NCBI GenBank assembly: GCA_037013495.1
Contig: CM072806.1
Coordinates: 21,403,501-21,467,500 of the forward strand
Source of the DNA: Hippophae tibetana
Taxonomy: Eukaryota > Streptophyta > Magnoliopsida > Rosales > Elaeagnaceae
Direction: 5' to 3'
Length of the DNA stretch: 64,000 nt
Both the position numbers and the translations under genes were made by a program. The notes beneath the pieces are model-generated. The model was not told the DNA's origin, made no database searches, and saw only the letters and a program-made list of their open reading frames with translations. Of the stretch, positions 21,601 to 32,179 are shown piece by piece. Numbering within the stretch: position 1 is the first letter of the stretch; every line of letters starts with the position of its first letter.

Positions 21601-22435
21601 GGTCTAGAAATGGTTTGCCTTGTGGGGTGGCATTACTGGAGAAATTTTCTGAAGAGTCATTACTGACCTCTTTCAGTTTCTCATTAATAAGAATTTTGTT
21701 TTACTGCAGTTGAATTTTAGGCATATAATGCTATAATTTTAGAATCTTATTAATTGTCAAGTCTGTTCCTGCTGCAGCTACCCCCAACGAGTATCAAAGT
21801 TGAAATCTTCGGTGAGATATATGTTTCATAACCCAGAGGATGTTAAATGGTTCAAGGTGAGAGATTTTCTAAGCATGTAGTGAATATTTCATGTTCTTTT
21901 TGGATTCTGGTATAGCATATTAATGATGACATACATTCATCGTGAATGTTTCTTTCAGCCTGTGGATGTGTGGACCAAATTTGGTCATCGTGGTCGGGTC
22001 AAGGAACCTGTTGGTACTCATGGTAAGCTTTTTTTAAATTGGCCACTGACAAGAGCAAGGACATCCCCCCAAAAAAAAAAAAAACTGACCATATATGACC
22101 ATCTTTTCTGACTGGTATGACTAATGATTATTTTGAAGTTTCTGAGTTCGATCTTCACATGGTAACAAACTATGGACATTGTCAGTGGCCATCTCCATTT
22201 AATACAATTATTAAGATGGTGTCTATGCTGTTATTGCTTTGTTGAATGCTTGGGTGTCATAGAGATTCTTCATAATTGTGGTTCAGGGGCAATGAAGTGT
22301 GTGTTCAATGGAGTTCCTCAACAGCATGACACCGTATGCATGAGCTTATACAAGCGTGCTTATCCAAAATGGCCTATCCATCGCTTCCCAATTCATGTTG
22401 ATGAGACAGTGGCTGGTGCTCTATCTATTGACTAG
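15640..22435 (+). CDS. Pre-rRNA-processing protein TSR1 homologue, complete, 21 exons
   Basis: Ribosome-assembly factor of the Bms1/Tsr1 family. In yeast and animals it is a GTPase-like protein without GTPase activity that binds pre-40S particles in nucleolus and cytoplasm. Exons: 15640-15730, 15951-16027, 16104-16181, 16265-16396, 17233-17283, 17369-17509, 17618-17740, 17863-17940, 18192-18284, 18360-18482, 18609-18692, 19416-19514, 19667-19825, 19965-20040, 20627-20730, 20814-21073, 21155-21241, 21317-21547, 21778-21856, 21959-22022, 22287-22435. All introns are GT-AG and phases agree. The 2379 nt encode 792 residues, close to the Arabidopsis length. Features: basic N-terminus ([20 protein letters not shown]), GTPase-like domain with [19 protein letters not shown] (residue 83 on), AARP2CN domain about 230-315, acidic tract about 393-450, DUF663 domain about 470-780 ending [12 protein letters not shown]. 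No stops or frameshifts. The start was chosen by family N-terminus. Upstream lies the viral promoter region. Confidence 0.96.
15788..15796 (+). promoter_or_regulatory. Telo-box in TSR1 first intron
   Basis: AAACCCTAA matches the telo-box found near the start of many plant ribosomal-protein and ribosome-biogenesis genes. It lies 58 bases into intron 1. A partial copy (AAACCCTG) lies in the 5' leader near 15607-15614. Confidence 0.45.
16660..16921 (+). repeat. Two related segments in TSR1 intron 4
   Basis: The segments at 16662-16732 and 16852-16916 share ATAAAAGCAATATT, then TAAGCTCTTG, then GAGA, then GACCAACAAAC, with about 15-20 percent change. The stretch between has a GGTATTAGAG start and a GTTCAAGACTC end, reminiscent of tRNA-like boxes. 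Probably a small dispersed retroelement remnant; not identified. Confidence 0.4.
18857..19335 (+). repeat. Tandem duplication within TSR1 intron 11
   Basis: About 18857-19104 is repeated as about 19107-19335. Shared blocks include TATGTTCTAAATTTCT, GATAAATTTTCACAATAAAC, GACCATCATGCTTA and GTCATTATTGGAAATAAATG. The copies differ by substitutions and a few indels. Splice sites are unaffected. Confidence 0.85.
20159..20331. mobile_element. 173-bp MITE in TSR1 intron 14, Mutator type
   Basis: The element is flanked by a perfect 10-base target duplication TTTGGAAGAA (20149-20158 and 20332-20341). The ends are imperfect inverted repeats: the left reads GAGGTATGCCAG and then ACCTACTTTTGCATCC; the reverse complement of the right reads GAGAAATGCTAA and then ACCCACTTTTGCACCC. 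A 9-11 base duplication is typical of Mutator-like elements. Non-coding. Confidence 0.75.
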
Positions 22436-22740
22436 TGTCAGAGCACAGAAGAGGGCCCCACTGCCCCACTCTTCGTTGAGGGGAATGAAGCTCTGGTTCA
22501 GATTCCTTGTTACGACATGTTGCTTGTTGTAAAGGAGTATCTATTTTTCTCAGCTGTTCTTTTTCTTCTTTCCCCATTTTTATCTTATAATCTTATAGTT
22601 ATTATTTTTATATTTTTGTTTGAAACTATGAAAAACGACCCTCCTAATTCAAAAATAACATGTGAAAAATTAATGGATGAGATGTGCACTAGCTATCATC
22701 AATATATTACTGCATTTAATCTAGTTGATCTGTAAATTGA
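22436..22740 (+). other. TSR1 3' untranslated region (probable)
   Basis: Immediately after the TAG the sequence stays moderately GC-rich to about 22520, then becomes T-rich. No consensus AATAAA occurs before 22740; the transcript end is not determined. Confidence 0.4.
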
Positions 22741-24409
22741 TGATGGTTTCTATGTGAGTTAATAGGAATTGATAATTTAAAAGATATATGAACATTATAA
22801 TAATTGTTTATTATTATAGAATTGGAATTAAAAAAAAATTAAAGGTTTTTATACTGTTAAATTATTATATTTTGAAAAATTGCAATCCACAAAAAATGTG
22901 GTTAAAAAGTTGTAAAAATAGAATCCTTTTACTTGCCTATAATTTCATTGTGGGTTATTTTCTAATGAATTATGTTACGTTTCATATTTTCATCTGTTAA
23001 TAATTTTGAAAGTTTTCAACATACGTTGAGGGATTAATATACAGTGCATACAAATAAAAAGATATTAATGAAATTATTCTCTTGTATGCTTTAGTTGAGA
23101 ATTATAGTCATGCATTTAAATATATGCTTGTTTTGATAAAAGTGAAATTTATGTGTTTTGAGTGAAGTTTGAAAATTTCTAATATAGTCATGCATTAAAT
23201 ATATGCTTGTTTTGATAAAAGTGAAATTTATTGTTTTGAGTGAAGTTTGATTTAATTAGTGGTAAATTTAAAGTTACAAAAATTATTTAATATCAAAGCT
23301 ATCATTGCTAGTTTTATCTCATAAAAGTGAAATTTATTGTTTTGAGTGAAGTTTGATTTAATTACTCTATAAATCACTTTTTATGATGTATAATTATAAT
23401 TAATATGATAAATAATTATTAATTAAATTAATATAATATTTTTTTTAATTTTTAATTAATTATTATATTAATTATCATAATATCATAATTATAATAAATA
23501 TTTTTTATTTATTACTAACTACCAAGTAAAAGAATCTAATGAATAAATTCATTTAATGAAGTATCCAATTCTTCTTTCTTATTTCTTACTTTTGTGTTTC
23601 ACTGTTTTGTGTTGAAAATGTAAGTCATTATAAATAAAATCCATTGAAAATGTATACTAAATATTTTTATTTCTGTAAACTTGTTTTTAAATTAATCATA
23701 AGAATAAATAGTGGTTGTTTTAGTTTTAAGATTTATTCTTTTTTATTTTTAATCATAGATTCCAATTACATGAAGTATTATTTTATTAAAATATTTATTT
23801 AAGAAATGGTAAAATTATAATTACTTTTATTATTATTACAATAAATATATTTGAATTGTATATTTTATTTTAATTAAAATTATTATTAATAAAATATAAT
23901 TAAGTAATAATAAATTCACTTGTATTAACATTACTATACTATTTATTTTAAAAAAAATGATTCAATAATTATTATTATTAATATTTTATTTTTTTAATGC
24001 ATTTGCAAAAAAATTATTAGACTTAAATACAATACTATTTTTCTTGTCACTTTTTTTTAAAAACAATTGTATTAAATTGCTCCTAAAATTAGTTAATTAA
24101 ATATTTCAGTTATATAAAACTATATCCTTAAAATTTATAAAAATAAAAATATTTTAATAACATATAAAATTAAATATTAAATATGTTTACCATTGAAATA
24201 ATAGTTAAAATCATATTTAGCATTAATATATGTTTTAAAATTAACTTATGATATATATAGTATGACTTTCCCACTTCACCTTATAAATTTAAATTTGAAT
24301 CTCACGAACCGAGGTTGTTGGATTACGGAAAATCACCATAACAGGTGGTCTCTCCTAGGTCTGACTCATCATTCCTCAATTTAAGGTCAGCAACGGGACT
24401 ACGTTTTCA
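22741..24409. other. AT-rich intergenic stretch, no gene seen
   Basis: Very AT-rich sequence with stops in all frames and no recognisable coding. It contains a short tandem duplication (23108-23360). From about 24290 the base composition becomes more balanced up to the edge of the MITE. Confidence 0.5.
23108..23360 (+). repeat. Short tandem duplication with partial third copy
   Basis: TAGTCATGCATTTAAATATATGCTTG...GAGTGAAGTTTG occurs at about 23106-23171 and again at about 23184-23250. The second half (TAAAAGTGAAATTTATTGTTTTGAGTGAAGTTTGATTTAATT) recurs at about 23322-23361. Confidence 0.8.
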
Positions 24410-24414
24410 CTGAG

Positions 24415-25547
24415 GTGATGTTTGGTTGGAGGGAATATAAATAAATCAGAATTGAATCCTTCCATTTTGTGTGTTTGGTTGGACGGAATGGGAAGACGAA
24501 ATGAAATCAATTACTAAAGGAGAAGTAATCACAATTCCTTCTCCCCCTTTTAGGAATCATGATTCTATTCCCATCTAATCTTCTTTTTTTTTTTTCAATT
24601 TTACCCTCACCCCAAATATAACCCTAAACTAAAATCCCAAATCCCCAAACTCAAAACCTAAAATCCAAAACCCAAAATCCAAAATCCCCAAACCCTAAAC
24701 CCTAAATCCAAATCCTAAAACCCTAAACCTTAAACCCTAAACCCAAAATCCCAAAACCCAAAATCCCAAAACCCTAAACCCTAAATTCCAAACCCCTAAA
24801 CCCTAAACCTCAAATCCCTAAACCCTAAACCTCAAATCCCTAAACCCTAAACCCTAAACCCAAAATCCCAAAACCCAAAATCCCAAAACCCTAAACCCTA
24901 AATTCCAAACCCCTAAACCCTAAACCTCAAATCCCTAAACCCTAAACCTCAAATCCCTAAACCCTAAACCCTAAACCCAAAACCCAAAACCCTAAATACC
25001 AAAACCCTAAACCCTAAATCCCTAAACCCTAAACCTCTAAACCTCAAATCCCTAAACCTTAAACCTTAAACCATAAACCCCAAATTCCAAATCCTAAAAT
25101 CCTAAACCCTAAACCCTAAATCCAAAATCCCAAATTCTAAAACCTTAAACCTTAACCCACAAATATAACCCTAAACCCCAAATCCTAAATCCCTAAACCC
25201 TAAATCTAAAATCCCAAACCTCAAAACCCTAAACCATATTTAGAAAAATAATAATTTTAATAATATATTTCTTTTTAATTAAGTAATAATTATTTAAAAA
25301 AATAATGATTTTAATAATGTATTTTGTCTAAAAAAAAAAAGTAATTAAATGACATTATTTGAATTTTACTGAATGTAGGGGTATTAAGGTAATTTAAAAC
25401 TTTTTTCATTCTATTCCAGTGGCAAACCAAACACTGTAATCCTGATTCCGAGCTTGATTCCAGTGGTCAAACCAAACAACATTGTTTCCTTTCCATTCCA
25501 TTCCATTCCATTCTGATTCCGATTCCATTCCACGAACCAAACGCCAC
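24415..25547. mobile_element. MITE with telomere-like repeat interior
   Basis: The element is bounded by the 5-base direct repeat CTGAG (24410-24414 and 25548-25552). The left end GTGATGTTTGGTTGGAGGGAAT and the reverse complement of the right end, GTGGCGTTTGGTTCGTGGAAT, form imperfect terminal inverted repeats. Subterminal GGAATGG/CCATTCC motifs (a CCATT run at 25493-25512) continue inward. There is no coding capacity. The superfamily is not certain. The middle is occupied by a CCCTAAA-like array (24607-25241). Confidence 0.65.
24607..25241 (+). repeat. Degenerate interstitial telomere-like array (CCCTAAA)n
   Basis: About 630 bases built from CCCTAAA and variants (CCCAAAA, CCTCAAAT, CCTTAAA), matching the plant telomere repeat TTTAGGG on the other strand. 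It includes a perfect 117-bp higher-order duplication: 24741-24857 is repeated as 24858-24974. Confidence 0.9.
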
Positions 25548-25552
25548 CTGAG

Positions 25553-26296
25553 AGATTGAAATTTTGCAAGTCAATCACAAGGTAGGACATGATCTTTTTC
25601 GTGGACTTTAGGAAAAAATGTTTACGTTTTATATGGTGAGTGGAACATCATTATTTCAGTATTGACCCTAAATAGTTTTTTTTGTAATCTCTAATAGCTC
25701 TAGTATTTTTCTGTTTTAACTTCCTACTTTAGAAGCTAGCTCAATTGTCCTTAAATTTAGGGAACGTGGCCAATTGGGTAAATTGAAACCACATTTGAGA
25801 GATAGTGGCTTGAAGAGTAGAGATGTACAAATTGTTTTTCATTATTTGTAAGTGTGAGCTTGGATCATTCATCCTTTTTTTTAAGCTAGAATATGCGATG
25901 TGGTTTCCCTTTCCAAGAATTTTATGGCCCTTGAGGAGGAGGTTGTTGATAGGAAGCAAGAGATTTACTCACGAGGCATTCTTCTATTGCCATGATGTTA
26001 ATGATAAGTAGGCTGTATTTTTATTGCCATGAATGATAGATGGCCAGTCAAGCCAATAAAAATTTATTTTGGTCATTTACTTTCTTCGCTTGGTAGCTTT
26101 CATGCTAGCTATGTGATTTTCTCAGCAATCACCTATTTGAGAACATATAAGTTCCTATATGCTTTTTCTCTGTTTCAGATAGACTTGAGCAAGGTTCTCT
26201 TGATGGGATCAACAAGCCAGACAGTTGTAGGGAGACCCATTGTAGTCTTCTATGTTTCCTTAATATATGAAGGTTTTCTTCTTCTTTCTTTCTTTT
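25553..26296. other. Intergenic, no gene seen
   Basis: Between the MITE and the copia LTR. Open stretches on both strands near 25820-26325 show no recognisable domain, and no splice pattern or conserved motif supports them as genes. Confidence 0.4.
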
Positions 26297-26807
26297 TGTT
26301 GGAAAAAATAGATGGTTGTAAATAAATAAATTCCATGCACCTAAGATAATTTCCCAAATCAAAATAGAATAAAAATAACACCAAAGATTTTAGCGTGAAA
26401 AAACCTTCCAAAATAAAAGTAACAATCACGGGACTCGTAGGTCACATAAAACTTCCACTATAATAAGATGGGATTACACACGTCACCTTTAGGTGGATCT
26501 CTCACAAAAATATAACAAATATGTATCTTCAATTTGTGGGGTTTAACTTCACAAATTAACTCTCTCTCAATTTTATTTTCTAAGAAAATGTTTTTGATGA
26601 GTTTTCTTTTCCTCTCAGCTTCTGTTATCTAAATATTGAGATTAAAGCAAAGAATTTTTATAAAGCCAAAAGCTCCATCCTTCACGCATGATTATATGGA
26701 GATATTTGTGACTTTTTTTCTTTTTCTTCTTTCGGTGCCATCTTTGTTGACTAATTCTCCTTTTTTTCTTTCTTTCTTTGCTGCTGGCCCACATAGTTGG
26801 ACCAACA
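26297..26807 (-). repeat. 3' LTR of minus-strand copia element
   Basis: The segment begins TGTTGGAAAAAATAG and ends TTGGACCAACA, so TGTTGG...CCAACA forms the usual terminal inverted repeat. The adjacent AATATCCCCTAC (reverse complement GTAGGGGATATT) is a polypurine tract in the right place for a minus-strand element. Confidence 0.7.
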
Positions 26808-26869
26808 AATATCCCCTACACCTTATGTGGGATATGACTATTCCACACCTACAATCTTTCTATAGATAG

Positions 26870-29800
26870 CAAGTTTTTCTCTAGTTACGATCTTTGTCAT
26901 CATATCTGCCCTGTTATCATTGGTGTGAACCTTCTCAACTTGCAGTAGTTTATGTTCCAACACACCTTACGTCGATGTGTTTAGAACTTGAGTGGAAGGT
27001 TGGGTTCTTGCTAAGGTAAATTGCATGCTGACTGTCGCAATAAAGAACATAGTTTTCTTGGTTCTGATGCAATTATTGTAGGAACTTTTTCATCCACATG
27101 ATCTTCTTACAACCTTCAGTGATTGCAATGTACTCTAGTTCTGTGGTACTTAAGGCAATACACTTTTGTAATCATGATTTCCATGAAATAACTCCCCCTC
27201 CAAATGTTATTAGGTACCTGGATATAGATTTTCTCGTATCTACGTCGCCAGCCATATCTGAATCTGTATATCCTTCTAATACATGTTTATTATTACCAAA
27301 GCATCAACAATGACCAGAGGTTCCTTTGAGATACCTGAGTATCCATTTGAAAGCTACCTAATGTTCCTTTCCAGGATTTTATAGGAATTGACTCACAACA
27401 CCAACATCATATGCAATGTATGGTCTGGTGCATACCATAGCATACATTAGACTACCAACCGTCGATGCATAAGACACCTTACTCGTCTCCAATATCTCAA
27501 CCTCACTTGAGGGACTTTGACTTACATTAAGCTTTAAATGGCTCGCAGGTGGACAACTAACAAGTTTTGCCTTGCTCATGTTGAATCTTTCAAGAAATTT
27601 TTCAATATACCATTTTTGGGAGAGCCAGATCTTTTGCTTTTGCCTGTTGCGGGTAATCGTCATGCCAAGAATATGCTTGGCAGGTCCTAAGTCCTTCATT
27701 GCAAAGGACTTGCTTAACTCCTTCTTCAACTTGTTAATCTTGTCAATATTTTGACCTACAATTAACATGTCATCAACATAAAGTAGAAGAATGATAAAAT
27801 CACCATCAAAAAATTTCTTGATGAAGACGCAGTGATCAACCGTCATTCTGTTGTATTCATTTTTCTCCATGAATGGGTCGAACTTTTTATATCACTGCCT
27901 TGGTGCTTGCTTCAGACCATACAAGCTCTTCTTTAGTCTGCATACCAACTTCTCTTTGCTTTTGACTTGGAAACCTTCGGGCTGCTCCATATAGATTTCC
28001 TCATCAAGATCACCGTGTAAGAATGTAGTTTTTACATCAAGTTGTTCAACCTTCAGATTAAGACTATCTACCAAACCAAGAACAACTCAGATTGAAGACA
28101 TTTTAACTACTGGTGAGAATATTTCATCGAAGTCAACTCTTTTCTTCTGCTCGAATCCTTTCACAACCAATCTTGCTTTGTAGCGTGGTTACGAGCTACC
28201 TTTTTCACTTTTGATTATGTACACCCACTTGTTCTTGAGAGCTTTTCTTCCATATGGTAGTTTTATCAGGTCAAATATGTGGTTCTTATGCAGAGATTTC
28301 ATTTCTTCCTACATAGCTTTTAACCACTCAGTCTTATGCTGATCAGTGATAGCTTCTTTATAACTCTCTGGTTCTCCCCCTTTAGTGAGCATCACATACT
28401 CGTTAGGAGAATATATACGACCTGATTGTCGTACTCAGATAGATCTCCTTGTTTGTACTTCTGGTTGGACTTATTCAGAAACTTGTTCTGGTTCTGAACT
28501 GTCAGCTGGTGGATTAACATCATCAGGATTTATTGGTGGAGAGACTGGGTCCAAATTAATTGGAATTTCATCTGACTGTGATTTCTTGGATTTCTCAAAA
28601 TCCTCGATTGTTTGTTCTTCAAGAAACACCACGTTCTGCTTTTGACAATCCTTTTACTAATAGGATCCCAAAGTCTGTAGCCAAATTCTTCATGGGTATA
28701 TCACATAAAGACACATTGCTTTCCTTTTCCATCTAACTTGGACCGCTCATCTCTTGGGATGTGAACAAATGCTTTGCAATCGAATAATTTCAAGTGTTTG
28801 TAAGAAACATCTTTCCGCGTCCAAACTATTTCTAGTACGTCGTAGTTTAGTGGAACTGATGGAGAAAGGTTGATTAAATTGACTGATGTCCTCATTGCCT
28901 CCCCCCAAAAGAAGTTTGGAAGTTTTGCATTTGAGAGCATACATTTGACTCTTTCACAGATGATTCTGTCCATTCTCTCCACGACATCGTTGTGTTGAGG
29001 TGTCTTTGGTACTGATTTTTCCAGCCTGATGCCAAAACTTCTACATTACTCCTCGAATGGTCCACTATACTCACCACCATTATCTACATGTACATACTTC
29101 AAACGTCTGCCAGTTTCTCTCTCCACTTTTACATGAAACTGCTTGAAAACTTCATGCACTTGATCTTTAGTTTTCAAAGAAAAAGTCTATACTTTTCTAG
29201 AATGGTCATCAATAAAGGTCACAAAATAGTGAGCACCTCCTAGTGACTTACAACTCATTGTACAGACATTTGTGTGTATTAAATCTAAAATATTTTCCTT
29301 TCTAGATGGTGCGAGACTACGAAATGAAACTCTATATTTTTTTCCCATAATACAGTTAACATAAGTTTGCAAAGGTGTACCTTTCATTCCTGGCAAGAGC
29401 TCCTTTTTGGAAAGAATTTTGAGACCTTTTTCACTCATGTGGTCGAGTCGTTTATGCCATAACTGGGTAGGAACTTCTTTCCTAGTGGTATTTACTTCTC
29501 CTCTACAAAGCCTGGCTTTTGTGATGTAGAGTGATGTATCTTTCTTGCCTTTCGCTACTACCAAATTGCCTTTGGTGAGCTTTCACTTTCCTTCACCAAA
29601 ATAATTATTGTATTCTTCATCATCAAGAATACCAGTAGAGATCAAATTGAGGCGGATATCAGGAACATGCCTCACATCTTTTAGAAGTAATTTGCATCCA
29701 AGATTAGTCTTTAGATAAATATTTCCAATGTTGACAATTTTTGATGCATCATCATTTCCCATCTTCACACGTCCAAAATCACCTTGAGTGTAGGTTGAGA

Positions 29801-30790
29801 AGAACTCCCATTGTGAGGTGACATGATAGGAAGCGCCTGAGTCAATTACCCAAGAAGTGTCTTGGTATGCAAGATTGACATAATCAGCATCTCGAACAAT
29901 GACAACTTCTTCAATGATAGTTGTGGTGTCATTTGTTCGGGTTTCTGCTTCCTGATTTTTGGATTGTTCCGCCTTTAACCTTCTACATTCTCGAATGAAG
30001 TGTCCAAGCTTGCCACAATGATGACACTTCTTGTCATACCTTGATCTAGACTTTGACCGTCCTCTTTGTTGACTTTGGTTACAGAGATTTCTACTTTTAC
30101 TTCTCTCGTGCCATTCTTGTTTGCCTTGTTTCTGCATGACAAGCGCTTCAGTGTCAGGAGTATATCCTTCATCTTTTCATCGAGACTCTTCGTTTAGCAT
30201 CCTGTCTTTTACCATAACCATGGTAAGCTTTCCGTTAGGAGCTGATTTACTAACTACCACAACTAGAATATCCCAACTTTTTGGTAGAGAGCTCAGCATC
30301 AACAATGTTTATAACTCGTCATCTACAACCATCTTCATAGAGTTGAGTTGATCTATAATGCCTTGAAACTCACTTATATGTTCTAATACGCTGCTTCCGT
30401 CTTTATACTTCAAATTGACTAATCGTCGCATCAGATTAACTTTATTCTATGTGGTTATCCTTGCATACATTTTCTCCAATTTTTGCCAAAGAACGTAAGC
30501 ATCGTGTTCATTAGCAAAATTTTGAAAAATGTTCTTGTCAATCCATTGTCTGATTTGAGTAGCACACTTTCGATTCATAACGACCCATTCAATGTTTGTA
30601 CTGGTTATTTCTTTCTTCTTCGGTATTATAATTGGCTTCCACGGATCTTTAATGTATAAAAGATCCTCCATCTTTGGCTTCTTATTACTTTTAGAAAAAA
30701 GTGAACTAGTTTGAATTCTCCAGTTGAGATGTCTACACATTATGAGAAAAAGCAAAAATTGGAAACCACCTATGGAGCTAAGGGAAGCCA
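26870..30790 (-). pseudogene. Copia gag-pol pseudogene
   Basis: Read on the minus strand. Gag at about 30137-30790 includes IRQWIDKNIFQNFANEHDAY and a LWQKLEKMYARITT segment. The CCHC zinc knuckle CHHCGKLGHFIREC is at about 29989-30030. The protease motif WVIDSGASYHVT is near 29825-29860. The pre-integrase domain (LWHKRLDHMSEKGLKIL) and integrase follow at about 28700-29560 (FVTFIDDHSRKV). RT is at about 27379-28400: [20 protein letters not shown], then YVDDMLIVG, whose catalytic YVDD lies at 27769-27780 and is intact. RNase H is at about 26900-27360 (EGYTDSDMAGDVDTRKS, LSTTELEYIA). Breaks occur near 27876, 28085, 28690, 29100, 29575 and within gag, so no polyprotein can form. Confidence 0.85.
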
Positions 30791-31705
30791 TGAGTGAGTT
30801 GTTGAAGTTTAAACTGTCGAGGATTGGGAAATTCTCGTGCAGTAAATGCTCTTAAGAATGTTATAAGCATTCTTCATCTAAATGTTATTTGCTTGTGTAA
30901 AACAAAACTCTCTCTCTGAGTTTAATAATTTGAATTTTTCTCATTTTTCATATGATACATTTGTGGTCGATTGTGTAAGTAGAATAGAAGGACGGGCTCT
31001 TCTTTTCAATAAAATTGTAAATTATGTGTGCAAAGTTTTTCTTCTAATTACATTGATGCTTTATTTTTTTTCTTGTGATAATATTCCTAAATGGAGATTC
31101 ATAGGTTTTTATGGAGAACATGATGATTTTCTATACCCTTTTTATTTTAATGAAAATTTAGATACTTTTAAATATGAAGGTGAAAGAGATAGAGTGCAAT
31201 GATAGATGAGAGACTTCATAGAGACTCTTAGTGAGGCTAATTTATCTGACTTGAGTTTTCATGAGCCAAGGTTCATATTTTGGAATAAAAGATCAAATTC
31301 TGATTCCGTTAGAATGCATTTGGATAGAACAATAACTTCTATCTCTTGGATTAGACTTTTTTTCCCTTTTTTTTCTAGTTACTCATGAAAAATCCAAGCA
31401 TTTAGACCATATGGCTATTTTGGTCCATTTTAACTTAGGCCACTTACCATAAGAAAGCTCAAATATCATTTTCGTTTGAGGCATTTTGGACAGAGGTGGA
31501 AAGTTGTGAAGAAAATGTTACCTATGCTTGGAACAATTTGGGGCTTAGTTTAGATAGGTTTATATTGGGAAAGATTACAAACTTCGTAACTAAGTTAATC
31601 TCTTGGAACAAAAGGAATTTCCAAAGTGTACCAAAAACTATTTGACAACTAGAAAGGATATTAGCACTTTGCGAGAAATATTTCCTTGGGGATTTCCTCA
31701 AAAAC
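30791..31705 (+). pseudogene. LINE fragment 1: AP endonuclease domain
   Basis: The first of three pieces of one L1-type LINE. Near 30812 the frame reads NCRGLGNSRAVNALKNVI, the usual start of the plant LINE endonuclease, followed by an NNLNFSHFSYDTFVVDCVSR-like segment. WRFIGFYGEHDD (about 31091-31126) and MRDFIETLSEANLSDLSF (31206-31260), then FIFWNKRSNSDSVRMHLDR, are typical late endonuclease blocks. There are stops at 31200-31205 and elsewhere. The piece ends at the ATTTC target duplication of the gypsy element and resumes at 43004. The left junction with copia gag suggests 5' truncation or a broken junction. Confidence 0.75.
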
Positions 31706-31710
31706 ATTTC
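31706..31710. other. Target site duplication (left) of Tat-like gypsy element
   Basis: ATTTC immediately before the 5' LTR; the identical ATTTC follows the 3' LTR at 42999-43003. Confidence 0.75.
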
Positions 31711-32094
31711 TATTTAGGTGTTATCTACCATGGTACTCCATGTGCCCGGGATATGGGTTGTATGATATGGATACACGAGGTGTATGATATATGTGATGTA
31801 CATCTCACATGGGGAGAGCACGACACACAAGATGTCCTAAACATGTGACTCCAATGAGGTGTTCGAGGTGTAAGAATTAATAAGGGGACATGAAGACATG
31901 ATTTGCAGAAGATACAAACATGACCTCATCATATGACAGATGATTTGATTGAGAGTTAGACATGTTTGTTCCATTGGGGTGCCGACGCCTGGAGGTAGTA
32001 ATGCCTATATATATGGACATATGTGTCCTTTGAAGGGATTTTCTCTCTCTATAATCTTTCTAATCCTCTAGCACTTTATAATTCTCTTCAAACA
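31711..32094 (+). repeat. 5' LTR of Tat-like element
   Basis: 384 bases aligned with 42603-42998. It begins TATTTAGG (the TG end mutated; the other LTR has TGTTTAGG) and ends CAAACA. A TATATATATGGAC box lies at about 32007-32019. Confidence 0.8.
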
Positions 32095-32117
32095 ATAGGT
32101 GCCCACCATAGGGCCTT
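32095..32117 (+). other. Primer binding site of Tat-like element
   Basis: ATAGGTGCCCACCATAGGGCC directly follows the 5' LTR. It resembles the TTGGCGCCCACCGTGGGGCC site seen in Tat-type elements, again mostly with transition changes. The exact tRNA partner is not asserted. Confidence 0.5.
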
Positions 32118-32179
32118 GAGCTTTTTTTCCAATTCATATTGAGAATTTGAAACCTTTCATTTAAAAAATCAAGAGAATC

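Larger units (their letters stand above)
26297..30790 (-). mobile_element. Ty1/copia element (TNT1-like), minus strand, 5' truncated
   Basis: Copia order on the minus strand: gag (right) to RNase H and 3' LTR (left). The 3' LTR is 26297-26807. No 5' LTR is found; gag sequence meets the LINE at about 30790. The protein resembles TNT1-type elements. The copy carries stops and frameshifts in every domain. Confidence 0.85.

Noticed and set aside
24741..24974. CRISPR-like array
   Set aside because: The repeats are telomere-type and lie in a plant nuclear sequence; no spacer-repeat pattern exists.
24607..25241. True telomere or chromosome-end fusion
   Set aside because: The array is degenerate, only about 630 bp, and enclosed by inverted repeats and a CTGAG duplication, so an element-internal origin is more likely.
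25820..26362. Overlapping open stretches on both strands as a gene
   Set aside because: No domain, splice structure or conserved motif; T-rich low-complexity composition explains the hydrophobic translations.
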